NCBI RefSeq assembly: GCF_001949145.1
Contig: NW_019091376.1
Coordinates: forward strand, 1,854,314-1,918,313
Length of the DNA: 64,000 nucleotides
Source: Acanthaster planci
Lineage: Eukaryota > Echinodermata > Asteroidea > Valvatida > Acanthasteridae
Direction of reading: 5' to 3'
Shown: positions 22,561-33,119 of the stretch, one piece after another
Layout of the letters: each line of letters opens with the position of its first letter
How positions within the stretch are numbered: the first letter of the stretch is position 1
Made by a program: the position numbers and the translations under genes
The notes under the pieces: model-generated
Databases searched by the model: none
The model's input: the letters and a program-made list of their open reading frames with translations, nothing else
What the model was told of the DNA's origin: nothing

Positions 22561-24570
22561 AGGGACCTTTGGGTTTTGATTTGGGTGGGGGGTTATTTTT
22601 GTTTCTGCTTTTTTTTAAATACTTTCTGTGTCATGCCATACATTTAATTTCAAAGCCTAATCATGCTTACAGTGTACATATATGTACCTTTAGAAATATA
22701 TTCATGTTTTGACTGTTAGCAATTGCTTCTGTGAATAAAAAATTTTAGGTTTCTTGGATAAATCTATTTCCTATTTTTTAAATCAGTTTAACAAATGTGA
22801 CACACAGCTAGTTTTAAACCTGTTTGTCTTCCGTATACATTTACTTGTACAATAGTTTTGAAACTGCAATAAAAAGGATTTTTTTAATCTGAAAGATGTT
22901 TGGCTCCAGTGACTGATGTGTCATTAAGTTGTCTGATTTTGATAAAAACTTTTGTGCAAATTACTTTGAAATTTGATAAAAGCTGTCAGTTATTAAATGT
23001 CAAGTATCAATCATAACCCTGTGCAGTAACAACAGTGGCCAGACACATTACAGCATGTCCTTTCAAGTAAATTCATGTAGCTGTGATGATTTGATGATAG
23101 AGTTTGAGTTGGGCAAACCGTGAATGGCTTGCCATCCCTACATTGTGAATCTCAGTCCTGACAAAAATATGCAACACAAAAATCAGACCGACTTCTCACC
23201 CGTTAACTTTCAAAATGCCTTAACGTTTCCATTGAAAGTCAAAAACAAGGTCCTCATGCAGTATTCCCCCAACTAACTTAGAGGTCTCAATTCAAATAAG
23301 GATACTGTTCTTCAGTTTTAAGCCTGTGTAAAACCAAGTGATTTCAATAATAGAGCCTTGGGCAGGGTTTATACATGTCCAACTTCTTAAAAAATAGATC
23401 ATTCAATAGAGAGTTTTCAGTCACATGGTCAGTGTTTAATATACGCACATGTGCATGGAAATGCACTCGCCTTCGTAGACTTGGAACACTTCTTGAACTG
23501 CCTTTGCAGGTCAAGGGACATCATGTGAAAAAGCTCAATAGCCTGATGGCATGACTGTGAGAGCATGCAGAACCACATGTTTCCTTTCACCCACTTAACT
23601 CAAATACTGTTGTACTGTATTGTGCACCAGTTATAATGTGCACCAATCTGTTTTGGTTTTGGTGTTTTCATATTGTTGTGTTTAGTGCCCTAAGTTTTGA
23701 GACCTGCATAAACAGTAACAAGAGTCAAAAATTTTCCCACTAATAAATGCGTTCGTTGAAAAGAACAACCCTACATCACATCAGACATGTGAGAAAAACA
23801 CATAACTATACTGCTTGAGTCTGCATCCTTGGGGTCCCCTTGATATGAAAAGCTGTATAGACAACAATTTTCCTTTAAAAGTGTCTGTGTGCACAGGAGG
23901 GAGTGTTGTTGACATAATTTTTTTCCCCCTCCAAAAGCTTTTTCTCCAGAACAATGAAGCCAACATGTTACATTGTTTATTTTGCATGTGTGCTTTGCAT
24001 GCATGTCAGTGGAGGCTTCTGTGCCACCAGCCATGTGAGTGAGCTGTCAGGTGAATTTCATACTGCTGCCATGTCTCCAAGCTGTATTTGCAGTAGCACC
24101 TCTTTTGAGGCAAGGCAGAACTGGCACAGTAATGAAAGAGGGAAGGTGACCGTAACGACTTAACATTTGGGAGAGAATTGTTCATTAGAGTGTTGGTGAA
24201 ATTTTGTATTGCCTGTACAGCTTCATCCTGCCCGGGAGCTTCTAATGGAAAGTTCCCAGTCTTGTCACAAGTACCTGCTGCCTTACAAGATTCAGAAGCA
24301 TGGAGTTGACCTTGTTGTAAAGCTCATCTGACAAGTGGTACTTGAAAAGTTTATTTTCAACATATGATGTGGCCATTGGAAGAATATGAAATTTGTCAAC
24401 AATACTGAAATATTTAAGAAAAAAATCAGGAAACCGGGTGTACTTTTACTCAGTTTTCAGTGTATTGGTCAATTATGTCGCGTTTTGTATACAGAACCCA
24501 TCAAAACCATCTCTGGGCAGCCAAGACAGAGTAGGACTCTAGGAGGCATGGTACCAAAATGGTGCTTATC
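22561..24570. other. Non-coding stretch, nothing recognised
   Basis: AT-rich sequence with low CpG. Overlapping short frames near 23771-24163 on both strands are not credible. No repeat or RNA gene identified. Confidence 0.35.
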
Positions 24571-24574
24571 ACAT

Positions 24575-24660
24575 TTAGGAAGTTAGCTCTTCATTAGATG
24601 GTCATGGGTTTGAACATGGAGCTCCATGGTTCGAGTCCCACCCAAGCAAGCTTGTGAGTT
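24575..24660 (+). repeat. tRNA-like (SINE-type) remnant
   Basis: GGTTCGAGTCCCA (24628-24640) matches a pol III B box / tRNA T-arm. TTAGCTCTTCATTAGATGG upstream resembles a degenerate A-box/D-arm, and a second T-arm-like GGGTTTGAACATG lies at about 24608. No complete cloverleaf can be drawn, so a decayed tRNA-derived SINE is more likely than a tRNA gene. Confidence 0.3.
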
Positions 24661-25184
24661 TGTTCCCCTCCCAATGCCCTGTACTCCATTCCACTCCTGA
24701 ATGGATTCTCAATATAAATGCAGACTAGTTTAATAGGTCCTTTCATCAAACCGATCACATTTTGTGGTTCGGTAATGGCAGGCTAATCCAAACTGACCTG
24801 CATGCAAAAAGTAATGTTAACGTAGATATATTTTTATTAACATTGTTTTGATGTTGACATACATGTAACTTTATTAAAGACGTTTTGGGGAGATCTACGC
24901 GTACCTCCAAAATCTGTTGAAAGGGTGATTTACTCAGAGTACGGCATGTAGTTGTTACAAGTGTAAGTGCAAGGTCGAATCTTCTGTGACTAGGTCATTT
25001 GAATCTGAGGTTAAGTGTCCCATTGCCCCTGTTGCCATGGTACCAAGTCGTACTTCCCAGAGTCCTTTTCTTCCACAACTTTGGGTCACCTCCTTTGACA
25101 ATTTAATGAAGTCACTTAAAATCCTAATATTTCATGCCTGCTGGCTGTAACACCTAGCAAATAACAGTGACTGTGTAACAAGAT
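24661..25184. other. Non-coding stretch, nothing recognised
   Basis: Ordinary sequence. The left end may contain the body of the tRNA-like element, but no tail or target duplication was visible. Confidence 0.35.
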
Positions 25185-25330
25185 ACAATTTTAATATGCA
25201 TTCCGTTTTTATGCAACTCTCAACGGCCACGGGGCCTGTGGCGCGGAGATTCATAGTGTCATATTTATTAATTAAATAATAATTTCCGGGACTCCACCAT
25301 CCCAGACAATGGTCCTGGGATCTCTTTGTC
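25185..25330. promoter_or_regulatory. CNE-like block with ATTA array
   Basis: ATTAATTAAATAATAAT (25267-25283) gives several overlapping homeodomain cores beside a CpG-keeping GGCCACGGGGCCTGTGGCGC stretch (about 25223-25242). This contrast of AT-core and GC-rich patch is typical of conserved enhancers. Confidence 0.35.
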
Positions 25331-25539
25331 ATGCAAAAAAAATTTAAAAACCCAAAAAACAACCCAGTGCACAAACACATTCCCTCCGGGTTATCATATC
25401 TTCTTTCACACATTGACCTGTATTTAAACCAACAAAGCCTTGGTAATTTCTGGTCAGTCTTCATTAAGGGAGCACGCACCATCTGTTAGTTTAGTCTCGG
25501 CTGGGGTTGCAGGCTGTGTACAATAAAAATTACACCTGC

Positions 25540-25745
25540 GGAAACTGAATGAGAGTAGGGAAAAAGGGGATGGGAGAGAGAAGAAAGGGGGGAAAAATGG
25601 GGCGAATCTGAAATGTCATTTGATTTGATTGAGTCTGATCTGTGAAGGTTGGGGAGGTGAGATATTGCTTGTGACAAGCCAGTCGGGCCCCCTAAAAAAG
25701 AGAGAGTTGATGAGGGGGGGAGGAGGGAAAGAGGAATTAAAAATC
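25540..25745 (+). repeat. Polypurine tracts
   Basis: Two G/A runs (about 25550-25605 and 25690-25738), each with G homopolymers, flank a short AT-rich centre (TTTGATTTGATTGAG). Simple sequence. Confidence 0.5.
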
Positions 25746-25754
25746 ACAGATGTT

Positions 25755-25960
25755 CCAATTTTAGTCTGCTAATTGGCTGGTTCTTATTATCCTGACATTT
25801 CCCCTCGGGAACAGTACAGGCATTTCCTCTTGGTTGCCAAGAAACATTAATTTTGTGCCATTGCAGATGTAAGCCGTCTTGCACGACATGCCATCAGTAA
25901 TTTCTCGTTCGCCTGAAGTGAAAGACATTTCAGCTTTTTCAGTGGGACTGTTCTGAAGTA
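25755..25960. promoter_or_regulatory. CNE-like block
   Basis: It contains CTGCTAATTGGCTGG, TTATTATCCTGACA, the dyad CTTGGTTGCCAAG near 25830, AACATTAATTTTG and ATCAGTAATTTC. Complex sequence with kept CpGs (CCTCGGG, CCGTC, CACGAC, TCGTTCG). Confidence 0.35.
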
Positions 25961-26956
25961 AGGTCATGGCTATTTTTGTGGGTGATTTTTTTTCAAGCTC
26001 TGTGACAATTTACAATTGCATGTACACATTTTGCCAATTTCCATCCATCATTTAAATTCTGCATGAATGTGTGATTGCATTTTCTTTCCAAAATATCCCA
26101 AACAAATAACCCCTGCTCTAACACTATTCAAACATGCATTCTAATTTTTCCCCTCTTCTCCTGTGGAAAGTGTAGAAGCAGTGGCCCCATGTCAACCACA
26201 CCATTCCTTACTTATAACCTTTATTACTTAAATTCCCGTGCATTTGCTACTCAACCCCCTTTTTTGCGTATGATGGATGCCCGAATGGGCGTCTTTTGAT
26301 TAAGAATCGGCTTGGACAAGTGTTACCGAAGATGACTTCCGCCGAGAATGTAACCACACAGTGATACCTTCCCTGTGTGTGCTTCTTCCTTTTAGACACT
26401 CGCCTCCTTGCACTTGTCCTCCTGCGCTTTGCAAAGGAAATTGGCACTTTGTAATCAAAATGAGACTGTCTCCTTTCTTTTCTTTTTTTTTTTCCTCTTC
26501 CATTGGCAGTGTCGTTGTGTCACTCCACTCCTATCATACAGAGCTCCCTGTCTTTCCTCTTTTTGAGGAAATTAGCACTCTGCTTAAAAAAAATGCTTGT
26601 CTGTGCTGCACCCCTTTCTTCCAGTCCTTGTCTACAAGTACAATCGTGTGATTGTTTAATTCTTCATAGTTTGTTTCACTTTTCACAGCTGCCCTTGGCA
26701 TTTTTATCTGACATCTGGTTGCAATTTTGTTTTCCCTAGCTCAGCTTTACTGTATTGTCAGTTCGGCCTGTTCATCTGGCATCACTTTCCCCTCTGTTTC
26801 TTCTTAAGAAATATAATTACATGTACATATTTAGCAGACATGTCCAATGCCACATGCTGAATGTATTACTTTTTGTTAGTTACATTCATTGACAAGCATC
26901 CTTTTTTTTAGAGGTAGAGGTTCTGCCATTGTAGGATATTCCCATTTATGGAACGT
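25961..26956. other. Non-coding stretch, nothing recognised
   Basis: T-runs and pyrimidine-rich sequence near 26475-26500. Plus frames at 26361-26651 and 26503-26739 are low-complexity S/L/F-rich and do not resemble proteins. Confidence 0.35.
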
Positions 26957-27195
26957 GTACATGGTTCCTCTGGAGGCATTGACGGTTCCTGAGGTTCCCT
27001 GTACATGGAGTGGGGGGTTCCTCTTGTGTTAGAAGGTTCCTTTCTAATTTCAGTTCTTTTTTTGGTAGAAAGTTGAACATGATAGAGGGTTCCAGTCATG
27101 TCTCCATAGTCTTTTGTGGTTGAGAGTTTTTGTCAGGATAGAATTTTCTCATGGGAGAGGGTTCTTCTCTTGGTAAAAGGGTCTTCCTATGACAT
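26957..27195. repeat. Decayed GGTTCC minisatellite
   Basis: The word GGTTCC (or GGTTCTTC/GGTCTTCC) recurs about nine times at irregular 15-50 bp intervals, often preceded by AGAG or AGAA and followed by TCTTG or TCT. On the minus strand this yields an artefactual E/P-rich frame (26908-27099). It reads as an old tandem array that has drifted. Confidence 0.45.
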
Positions 27196-28429
27196 GAGAT
27201 TCTTTCTATTGGCTCCAGTTACTGTAGGAGACTTCAGGTATGTTTAAAGTTTGCTGCAGTATTTTCCCATTGTCACTGACTGTTCACTGTGTGTCAGATA
27301 TCAAAACATGGTGGTTGTTTGGGAATTTGCTAAATTGTGAAAAGGGCACAGTACATGAGGTTTCATTTGCTGCCTTGTGGCCATGATAAAAATCAGCCTA
27401 ACCTGTCCCCTCAGAGCTCAACTGTTGGCAGGCACTCTGCATGCATGTTGATGGAATGATTAAGAGAGCACCGTCTTGTGCCACTTTCTTCACATCCCAT
27501 ACAAATATAATGCCCTCCCTCCTTCCTCCGAAAGCCTGTTCTCCACTTGCCTATCTGCCATGGACAGCCTACTACTCTCCCTCTCACACACACCTCAACG
27601 CATGGAGCTCTCGCTGCGCACAAGGATGACGACCATCCCAGCCGACGGTTAGCACAACTAACACTGCAATCACTAGTGTGCCGTGGGCCTTGCCCCGTCC
27701 TCACCACAGCCAATTCCCTAAGTGTGGACTTGTTCCCACACAGCACTTAACACAGCTCGGACACACGTACTGCCAGCAGCCAGTCCCCGGAACAGGCACA
27801 CAACACAAAAAGCAGCACCTCGAGAATAATAATTTGCCACCTTTTGCACCCTGCTGTTCAAGCCCCATTGCAGTCAGTGACAAAACTCTTCCCTTTTCCC
27901 CACCACCAGCTTCGTGACAGAACAATTAAATTAAGCCAATCTTTCTCCCCACCCCCTTTTTTTTTTCTTGCATTCCTACATCTCTGCCCCAGCCCTCCAA
28001 TTTGTGCCAAGTGGAGCGCAAATCGCGTCAGTTTGGCTGAAGACCCAGGTCTGAAAACAGGAGCCCTAACAGTCTCTTGATGATGGGGGGGGGGGAGTTG
28101 GTCGGGTGGTTGGTTGGTTAGAAGCTTTACCTTCACGGTCCTGATGTTGCACTTAATCACGTTATGACATGTCAATGTCTTCGGGTTCGCTGGGCAAACA
28201 TAGGTGATGGATTGTGTATCCATAAATGCATGAAATTGATGCATTTTCTAGCTTCACTTTGCGTCGGTCGTGCCAAGATGCACTCTCACTACGGTCATTG
28301 TCTCTCTCCAGACGTCACGGCTGCCATCCAATTAATTCGTTTAAGAAAACAAATCCACACCCTTCATAACTGTTTTAAAAGAAACCAATTCGGTTGCTGA
28401 TGCTGTCCCTCAATCAGGCCATGTCCAAC
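27196..28429. other. Non-coding stretch, C-rich in the middle
   Basis: A C/A-rich section (about 27480-28000) keeps frames open on both strands at 27411-27746, 27678-27917 and 27858-28244, without family resemblance. A G-run lies at about 28085-28096. A local CpG-richer patch near 28255-28325 might belong to the enhancer-like series to the right. Confidence 0.35.
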
Positions 28430-28770
28430 CCCCTAAATAGCACTATCAGAGAAACAATAAGGGTAATTTAATGAGCCATTTCCGATTTGAATGTTTGTCT
28501 TTTTATTCCCTTCTGAAGGTTGTCTTTGTATGGAATGACAGGGTTTCCGTCTAGGCCAATTTTCTGCTTGGCTTGTCATTCTTCCTCCTGCCACTGTCAC
28601 ACTGTTGCGGATATTTCCCCTACCTGAGAGGATATCCATTTTCCCAGTACGTCTGCCATTGCAGGCACATTCTGGCAAAGATTATTAAATTGTGGGTGCA
28701 AATATTTCCTATTTGCATACTTGTATCACCCGCACGCTCTCTTTTCATGATGCATAAATATTCATTTTGT
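28430..28770. promoter_or_regulatory. CNE-like block with POU octamer cluster
   Basis: ATTTGCAT (28711-28718) is an exact POU octamer in reverse orientation. TGCAAAT lies at 28697-28703, and ATGCATAAATATTCAT (28750-28765) adds another octamer-like site. TTTGTATGGAATGACAGG (about 28525-28542) contains a TALE-like TGACAG. It is the first of four or five blocks packed into less than 2 kb. Confidence 0.45.
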
Positions 28771-28899
28771 GGGCATCAATCTATTGCCCTGCCCCGGCCA
28801 AAATGTCAGGCCGAACAAGAACTAGGCCATGCCTCGGGCTCCCAGAAATATCAGCACCAATATGCGGGTTTCCTTTCCTGTGTACATTCAGCTCAAGGA

Positions 28900-29110
28900 T
28901 CTGTCTGTAATTTCTCCCACTCGGGGTGATCCCAGAATTCGTGGCCTATAATCAGACGCAGGCTGTGGTCATCAGCCATCTCTCCTATGTTCTGGTATCT
29001 CTCTTTTGTTTCTTCCATTTTCATTAACAGCAGTGGCTGACGGAGAATGAGCAATTAATTCAGAAATTGAAATTGGCGTCCCAGCAATTATCAATATTTC
29101 CGGGCTTGGC
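28900..29110. promoter_or_regulatory. CNE-like block with Onecut/homeodomain sites
   Basis: GCCTATAATCAGACGC, CAATTAATT (29052-29060) and CAATTATCAATATTT (29085-29099) lie in clean complex sequence. The last contains ATCAATA, the Onecut/HNF6-type core, and the 14-mer AATTATCAATATTT recurs at 33573-33586. Confidence 0.45.
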
Positions 29111-29164
29111 GATGGAAAAATGTTAGGATGCTAAGTAAATAGCAGGATTCTTCTCTGTCATTTC

Positions 29165-29460
29165 ATCTCCAGTCAACATGTGCGTTAAGGTTCAAGGGGA
29201 AGAGAATAAGGCAGAAAAGGGGGGGCCTTTTGAATGTATTCATGTATTCTGTCATATCAGAGTAAGCGGACGGATGGACGGGATGGGAGAGGAATGGTGT
29301 AAACTGAGCCACAGCAGAACATTAAACATCTTATCGCCGCAGCTTGCCTTATTGATCTCTCCTGGAATTTCACTTTATGAAATTGAAACAGGACAGATGC
29401 AATCATCAATTGCGCTGACAGATAAAGGTCACCCAGAAAGGTGCGTCTTCGTTACAAGGA
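29165..29460. promoter_or_regulatory. CNE-like block with TALE/GATA/nuclear-receptor composite
   Basis: TGACAG (29416-29421), AGATAA (29420-29425) and AAGGTCA (29425-29431) overlap in one 16 bp string, a TALE core running into a GATA site and then a nuclear-receptor half-site. ATCAATTG precedes it. A frame is open across the block (29178-29576), but its product resembles nothing known. Confidence 0.4.
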
Positions 29461-29469
29461 GCGAGCCGA

Positions 29470-29530
29470 TCCCACCCTTCTCTCGCTGTCTTTTTTTCTT
29501 TCTTTCTTTTTTCCCTTCCCCTCAACACAG
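29470..29530 (+). repeat. Pyrimidine tract
   Basis: A C/T run separating two enhancer-like blocks; simple sequence. Confidence 0.5.
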
Positions 29531-29580
29531 CGCCTTGGCTGGTTTTGAATCGGAGGCTCTCATTTCTGCAACCTGACCAT

Positions 29581-29720
29581 GAAGAAGGGTGGAGGGATAT
29601 CAGTGGACCTTGTCGCCGGCAGCGACGTCCTTATTTTCTGCGGGCTCAGCCGCCAGAACGCACCTTGACAGAATTTTGATCACTGCGGCGATGAAGACTC
29701 GAAATGAAATTCTGAGGTTG
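29581..29720. promoter_or_regulatory. CpG-retaining CNE-like block with dyads
   Basis: Ten CpGs in 29581-29701 contrast with about 8 per 600 bp around. GTCGC-CGGCA-GCGAC near 29612-29626 is a short dyad. CAGAATTT (29669-29676) pairs exactly with AAATTCTG (29707-29714) over a 30 bp loop. Local CpG retention inside a depleted domain is a good sign of an unmethylated or selectively constrained regulatory element. Confidence 0.45.
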
Positions 29721-29984
29721 CCAGTGGAGGCACACATTGGGGTTTTCTCCTAATGTTTTTGTTTTTGACGGGGTTTTGTTTTCTCTTTTTGGGAAGTTGG
29801 TTTGGCTCCTCCTCCTTCAAAGGAAGAAATTCTTAATACTTCCAAAGCATAATTTATGCCCATTTCTGTAGCTGACACAACTTTCTGATTACCACTCAAA
29901 GATGGTGGGCCACATCATGAGATGTGTCACCTTTTTTCCTTCTTCCTCTCTCCCTCTCTCTTTCATAATCATTCTTGTAGAGTC

Positions 29985-30300
29985 AGCCTGGGGCAATTTC
30001 AATATTTCTTCATTAATAAAAGAGAAATTAATACTGTCAGTGTCAGGCCAGCTGCTGACGTGCAGCACACACTAATAAGACAAAGTTAAATAATATTTGA
30101 TTGGGTTCGTGCTTTCAAATGCTAATCAGCACTGTCCCATTAATTAATTTTTATTGCAAGTTCCCAATTAATGCAGCGAGAGTCTCAAACAGTGTCCAGA
30201 TTTTGATTTAATGATCTGCTCATTTGTATCCGTAACAAAGCGATTGTTTAGATTAAATAATCTGACCAAATGGGGGCTTTCAGCCTTGCAGTGGATGTGT
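29985..30300. promoter_or_regulatory. CNE-like block, densest TAAT/ATTA cluster, with MAF-like and Otx-like dyads
   Basis: Sixteen TAAT/ATTA words occur in 30001-30270. TGCTGACGTGCAGCA (30053-30067) has palindromic TGCTG/CAGCA arms and resembles a MAF recognition element with an altered centre. GATTAAATAATC (30251-30262) is an everted pair of GATTA/TAATC words of the Otx/bicoid type. It is the strongest enhancer candidate in the window by motif density. Confidence 0.5.
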
Positions 30301-31424
30301 ACAGTGAGTGCATAAGATGAACGTTAGCATTCCTTAATATGGGGCCTGCGATATTTGCTACCTGTAAAACAAATTGGCCTCATTGACAGCTGTAATTATT
30401 CTGTTAGCTGTCCACATCTCTCCCCTTACACTCCACCAGTGATGTTTAAAACACAGCCCACTTCCCTGAAGAAAATCAGGAACGAAGAGCCAGGGTTGAA
30501 AAAAAAGAAGAAGAGAGATGGAGAGAGAAAAAAAGAAGAGAAAAAAGGTAGAGTAAGTAAAGAGTACGAGGAGACCCGTGCTATTAAAGTCCCATGTCAG
30601 AATGTTGGAGAGGCCGAAACTAGGCCAGGTATTCAAGTCCCTGTATAGTGAGTCACGCGGGCAAGGAGTATTGATGATATAAAATACGATGAGGCTCTGC
30701 AGTTGAAGAAGGTGCTGTCAATTTGACACTAGGTGCTTCACAGCCGTTTTGCAGGATTATATCTAACTCGTTATTGCTCTTTTTTTTCTCTCCTCCGTTT
30801 TCTTCTTGTACGCATGCTGTCACATCATTATCATGTCAGCCTCACCCGATGGATCAGTGACATATTTTCCAGTGTGTTATTTCTATGGCAATACTGTTGC
30901 CAAGATACATGCCCATTGGGTGTTTTTTGGCCATTTGGCAAGTTCAGTCCGTTGAATTCTGAACAAGAGCTGGAGCAGTGAACACCTGTTATTTTGCTCT
31001 TGCTTATCTGCAGTATTCCATCTTTCCTGTTTCCTTCCACATGTAAATGTGTTACTCAATAGTAGCATGAAATACACAGCCCCATTAAAAGTCACACTGA
31101 TGTCATAAAGTCTAAAATGTAAAAAAAAAATCACAACTGTGTCTTTTGTGGTTACCTATTAAAATGCAGTATCAATAAAAGTGGAAATTGTCTTATTGAG
31201 TTCTGACCTTTGACTCCCAATCTAGTTCTGTAATCAGGTACTTCAGTGGTACTTTCTGTTCTCTTGGAAGTTGTTTCCCCAGCTTTATGCTGGATGTAAC
31301 AATGAAACTCAAACAAAATTTAGGGTGGGAGGACAGATTTTCTGCCTCTGTAATACATGTCTCAAGGAAGCAGGCAGGAAGGATGCTGATGGAGGCGAGG
31401 GGTATAGAATTCTGTCATGAGGTA
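30301..31424. other. Non-coding stretch with a polypurine tract
   Basis: A G/A run at about 30497-30552 keeps mirror-image low-complexity frames open on both strands. Nothing else recognised. Confidence 0.4.
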
Positions 31425-31550
31425 ACAGGGGTGGATCCAGGAATTTACTTACTTTAGTTGTTTTTTATTATTTCCCCTTTTTTGTTTATTTTTGGGGGGT
31501 CTCTCGGCGGGGGGGTTGATTCAACCCCATCTCCTTGGATTTGCACCTGT
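31425..31550. mobile_element. Short MITE-like element, family copy 1
   Basis: The left end ACAGGGGTGGATCCAGG (31425-31441) and the reverse complement of the right end (ACAGGTGCAAATCCAAGG, from 31533-31550) are imperfect terminal inverted repeats. G-runs fill the centre. The pattern of AGGGGTGGATCCAGGATTT ends around a G/C-rich core resembles a widespread non-autonomous repeat of animals. A second, shorter copy lies at 40834-40925. Confidence 0.45.
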
Positions 31551-31769
31551 GTAATTTGATTTTTTTTAAAACTTGTACAAAAGGGAGATTTCTGTACATA
31601 TTGCCCTTTTTTCTTCCTAGAGGGGGGCTTCACAGGGTAGGGAAACCAGTTGGTGAAATTTCTCATGTCAACATTTTCAGAAACTTGTTTAGTTGTACAA
31701 AATCCTGAAAGGAAGTATTGACTCAGAGGGCAGATTCTTGGAAGCAGGAACAATTTTCCTGACGTTCGT

Positions 31770-31975
31770 AGGTCACAGAGATAATTGTACCCATCAGATA
31801 TCGTATCTCTGTATGTGATAATGTCAGAATCAATTTGCAGCCTTATTTAGCATTCCACGCGGATTGTCAAATTCCAATTTCATTAAGTACAATTTCTGTT
31901 GCCATCTCTAAAATTGACCCGCGGCCTATTGGCTCCATGGTCATTAGTGTGGTTACCACGGTTATGGTGCCATGC
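31770..31975. promoter_or_regulatory. CNE-like block with GATA dyad
   Basis: AGATATCGTATCT (31796-31808) is an inverted pair of GATA words spaced 3 bp. GAGATAATTG and TGTGATAATG lie within 30 bp. The block continues with GCATTCCACGCGGATTG and AAATTGACCCGCGG, keeping CpGs. Compare the GATA dyad at 22053-22064. Confidence 0.4.
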
Positions 31976-32417
31976 TAATAAAAAGTCAGTGACTTTGCTG
32001 ACCTGTTTGATTTTTGGCCAAAAAAAAAAGACTAATTGATGTACTGTCATTGAATCCCAATTATATGTGTATAAGAATTGAGATGTGTTTACAAGACACC
32101 AAGGAAATGTAAGAGGTTGGGATGTTTGTTTCACACATGTGTGAGAAGAGTCCCAATGGACGCACATGGGCTTAAAGATGCATTTAATAACTTTTTGATG
32201 GATAAAGTTTGGATAGCATATGAACGATTGCATGGGGGACATGAACAAAGTATGGAGGGCTTGTGTTCACACCAGAGAAGCTATTCTCTTTTTTGAGTTG
32301 AGTGGTTCTTAGAAGAACTGGTTGTTGTTTTGGATGGCATGCTGATTCAAACTGATTCAGTTAAATTGATGTTCATGTTAAGCTATTAGGAGGTAGAGTT
32401 GTTAAATTGAAGAATGC
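31976..32417. other. Non-coding stretch, nothing recognised
   Basis: Ordinary sequence with an A-run near 32020-32030. The minus frame at 31883-32248 has no family resemblance. Confidence 0.35.
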
Positions 32418-32453
32418 TAAAATATCATCATCATATTAAAATATCATCATCAT
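32418..32453 (+). repeat. 17 bp direct repeat, two copies
   Basis: TAAAATATCATCATCAT at 32418-32434 is repeated exactly at 32437-32453 with a 2 bp spacer; each unit contains a short ATC run. Confidence 0.8.
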
Positions 32454-32539
32454 GCACTTATTAGGCATTCTCCGCCCAATCTTAAGTCTTAATCATTTAC
32501 TGTGTAATTCAAGTTATATAACAGGTTTGTGGTTGTAGG

Positions 32540-32721
32540 GGTTTTTTTTTGGGGGGGGGGCTTTTTTATGTAGTGTGATGGTCACAGTGAGGCAGATGGA
32601 GTGGAGGCAAGCTGTTTTGCCTGGCAGTATGTGCACATAGACCCCTGGCAAAAATATCACAGGGTACAATGTACAAAACACCCCACCACTGATAACACAT
32701 CACGCCCCCCCCCCAAAAAAA
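32540..32721. repeat. Inverted G/T-run and C/A-run pair
   Basis: A T9G10 run at 32542-32560 and a C10A7 run at 32705-32721 are approximate reverse complements, enclosing about 145 bp. Both are low complexity, so this may be coincidence or the ends of a small foldback element. Confidence 0.3.
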
Positions 32722-33119
32722 TAACAATTACAATTTTACAAAATAATAAATTACCAGTATAGTTTAAAAATCACAAAAGATACTTCCTGACTGGTTAGTG
32801 AGGTTACTTTAAGAGGAGCATGCTAATTTGATATGTTAGCTAGTTGGATGGCTGGCAAGGGTTGTCATGCTCATCAACTGGTATTCCCAAGCCGGAAATT
32901 TCAATTGCTTGAGGTCTTTCAAGTCCTTTTCATCTAACAGGAAGTGCATTTTTTTCTGATTGCAGTTAGCATATTCTTTGATTTAGGGAATAGTTTTATC
33001 TATACCCACCCCCTGCCATCCCTTCCTCACCTTTTCCCTTCCCTGCCTCCCTACCCTCACCCCATCCCCCCAACACGCAAAAAAGGTCTTCACCTAATCC
33101 TCACTTTTAGTAAGAAAAT
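32722..33119. other. Non-coding stretch with a C-rich tract
   Basis: A strong pyrimidine (C-rich) tract spans about 33003-33078. The rest is AT-rich. No gene recognised. Confidence 0.4.
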
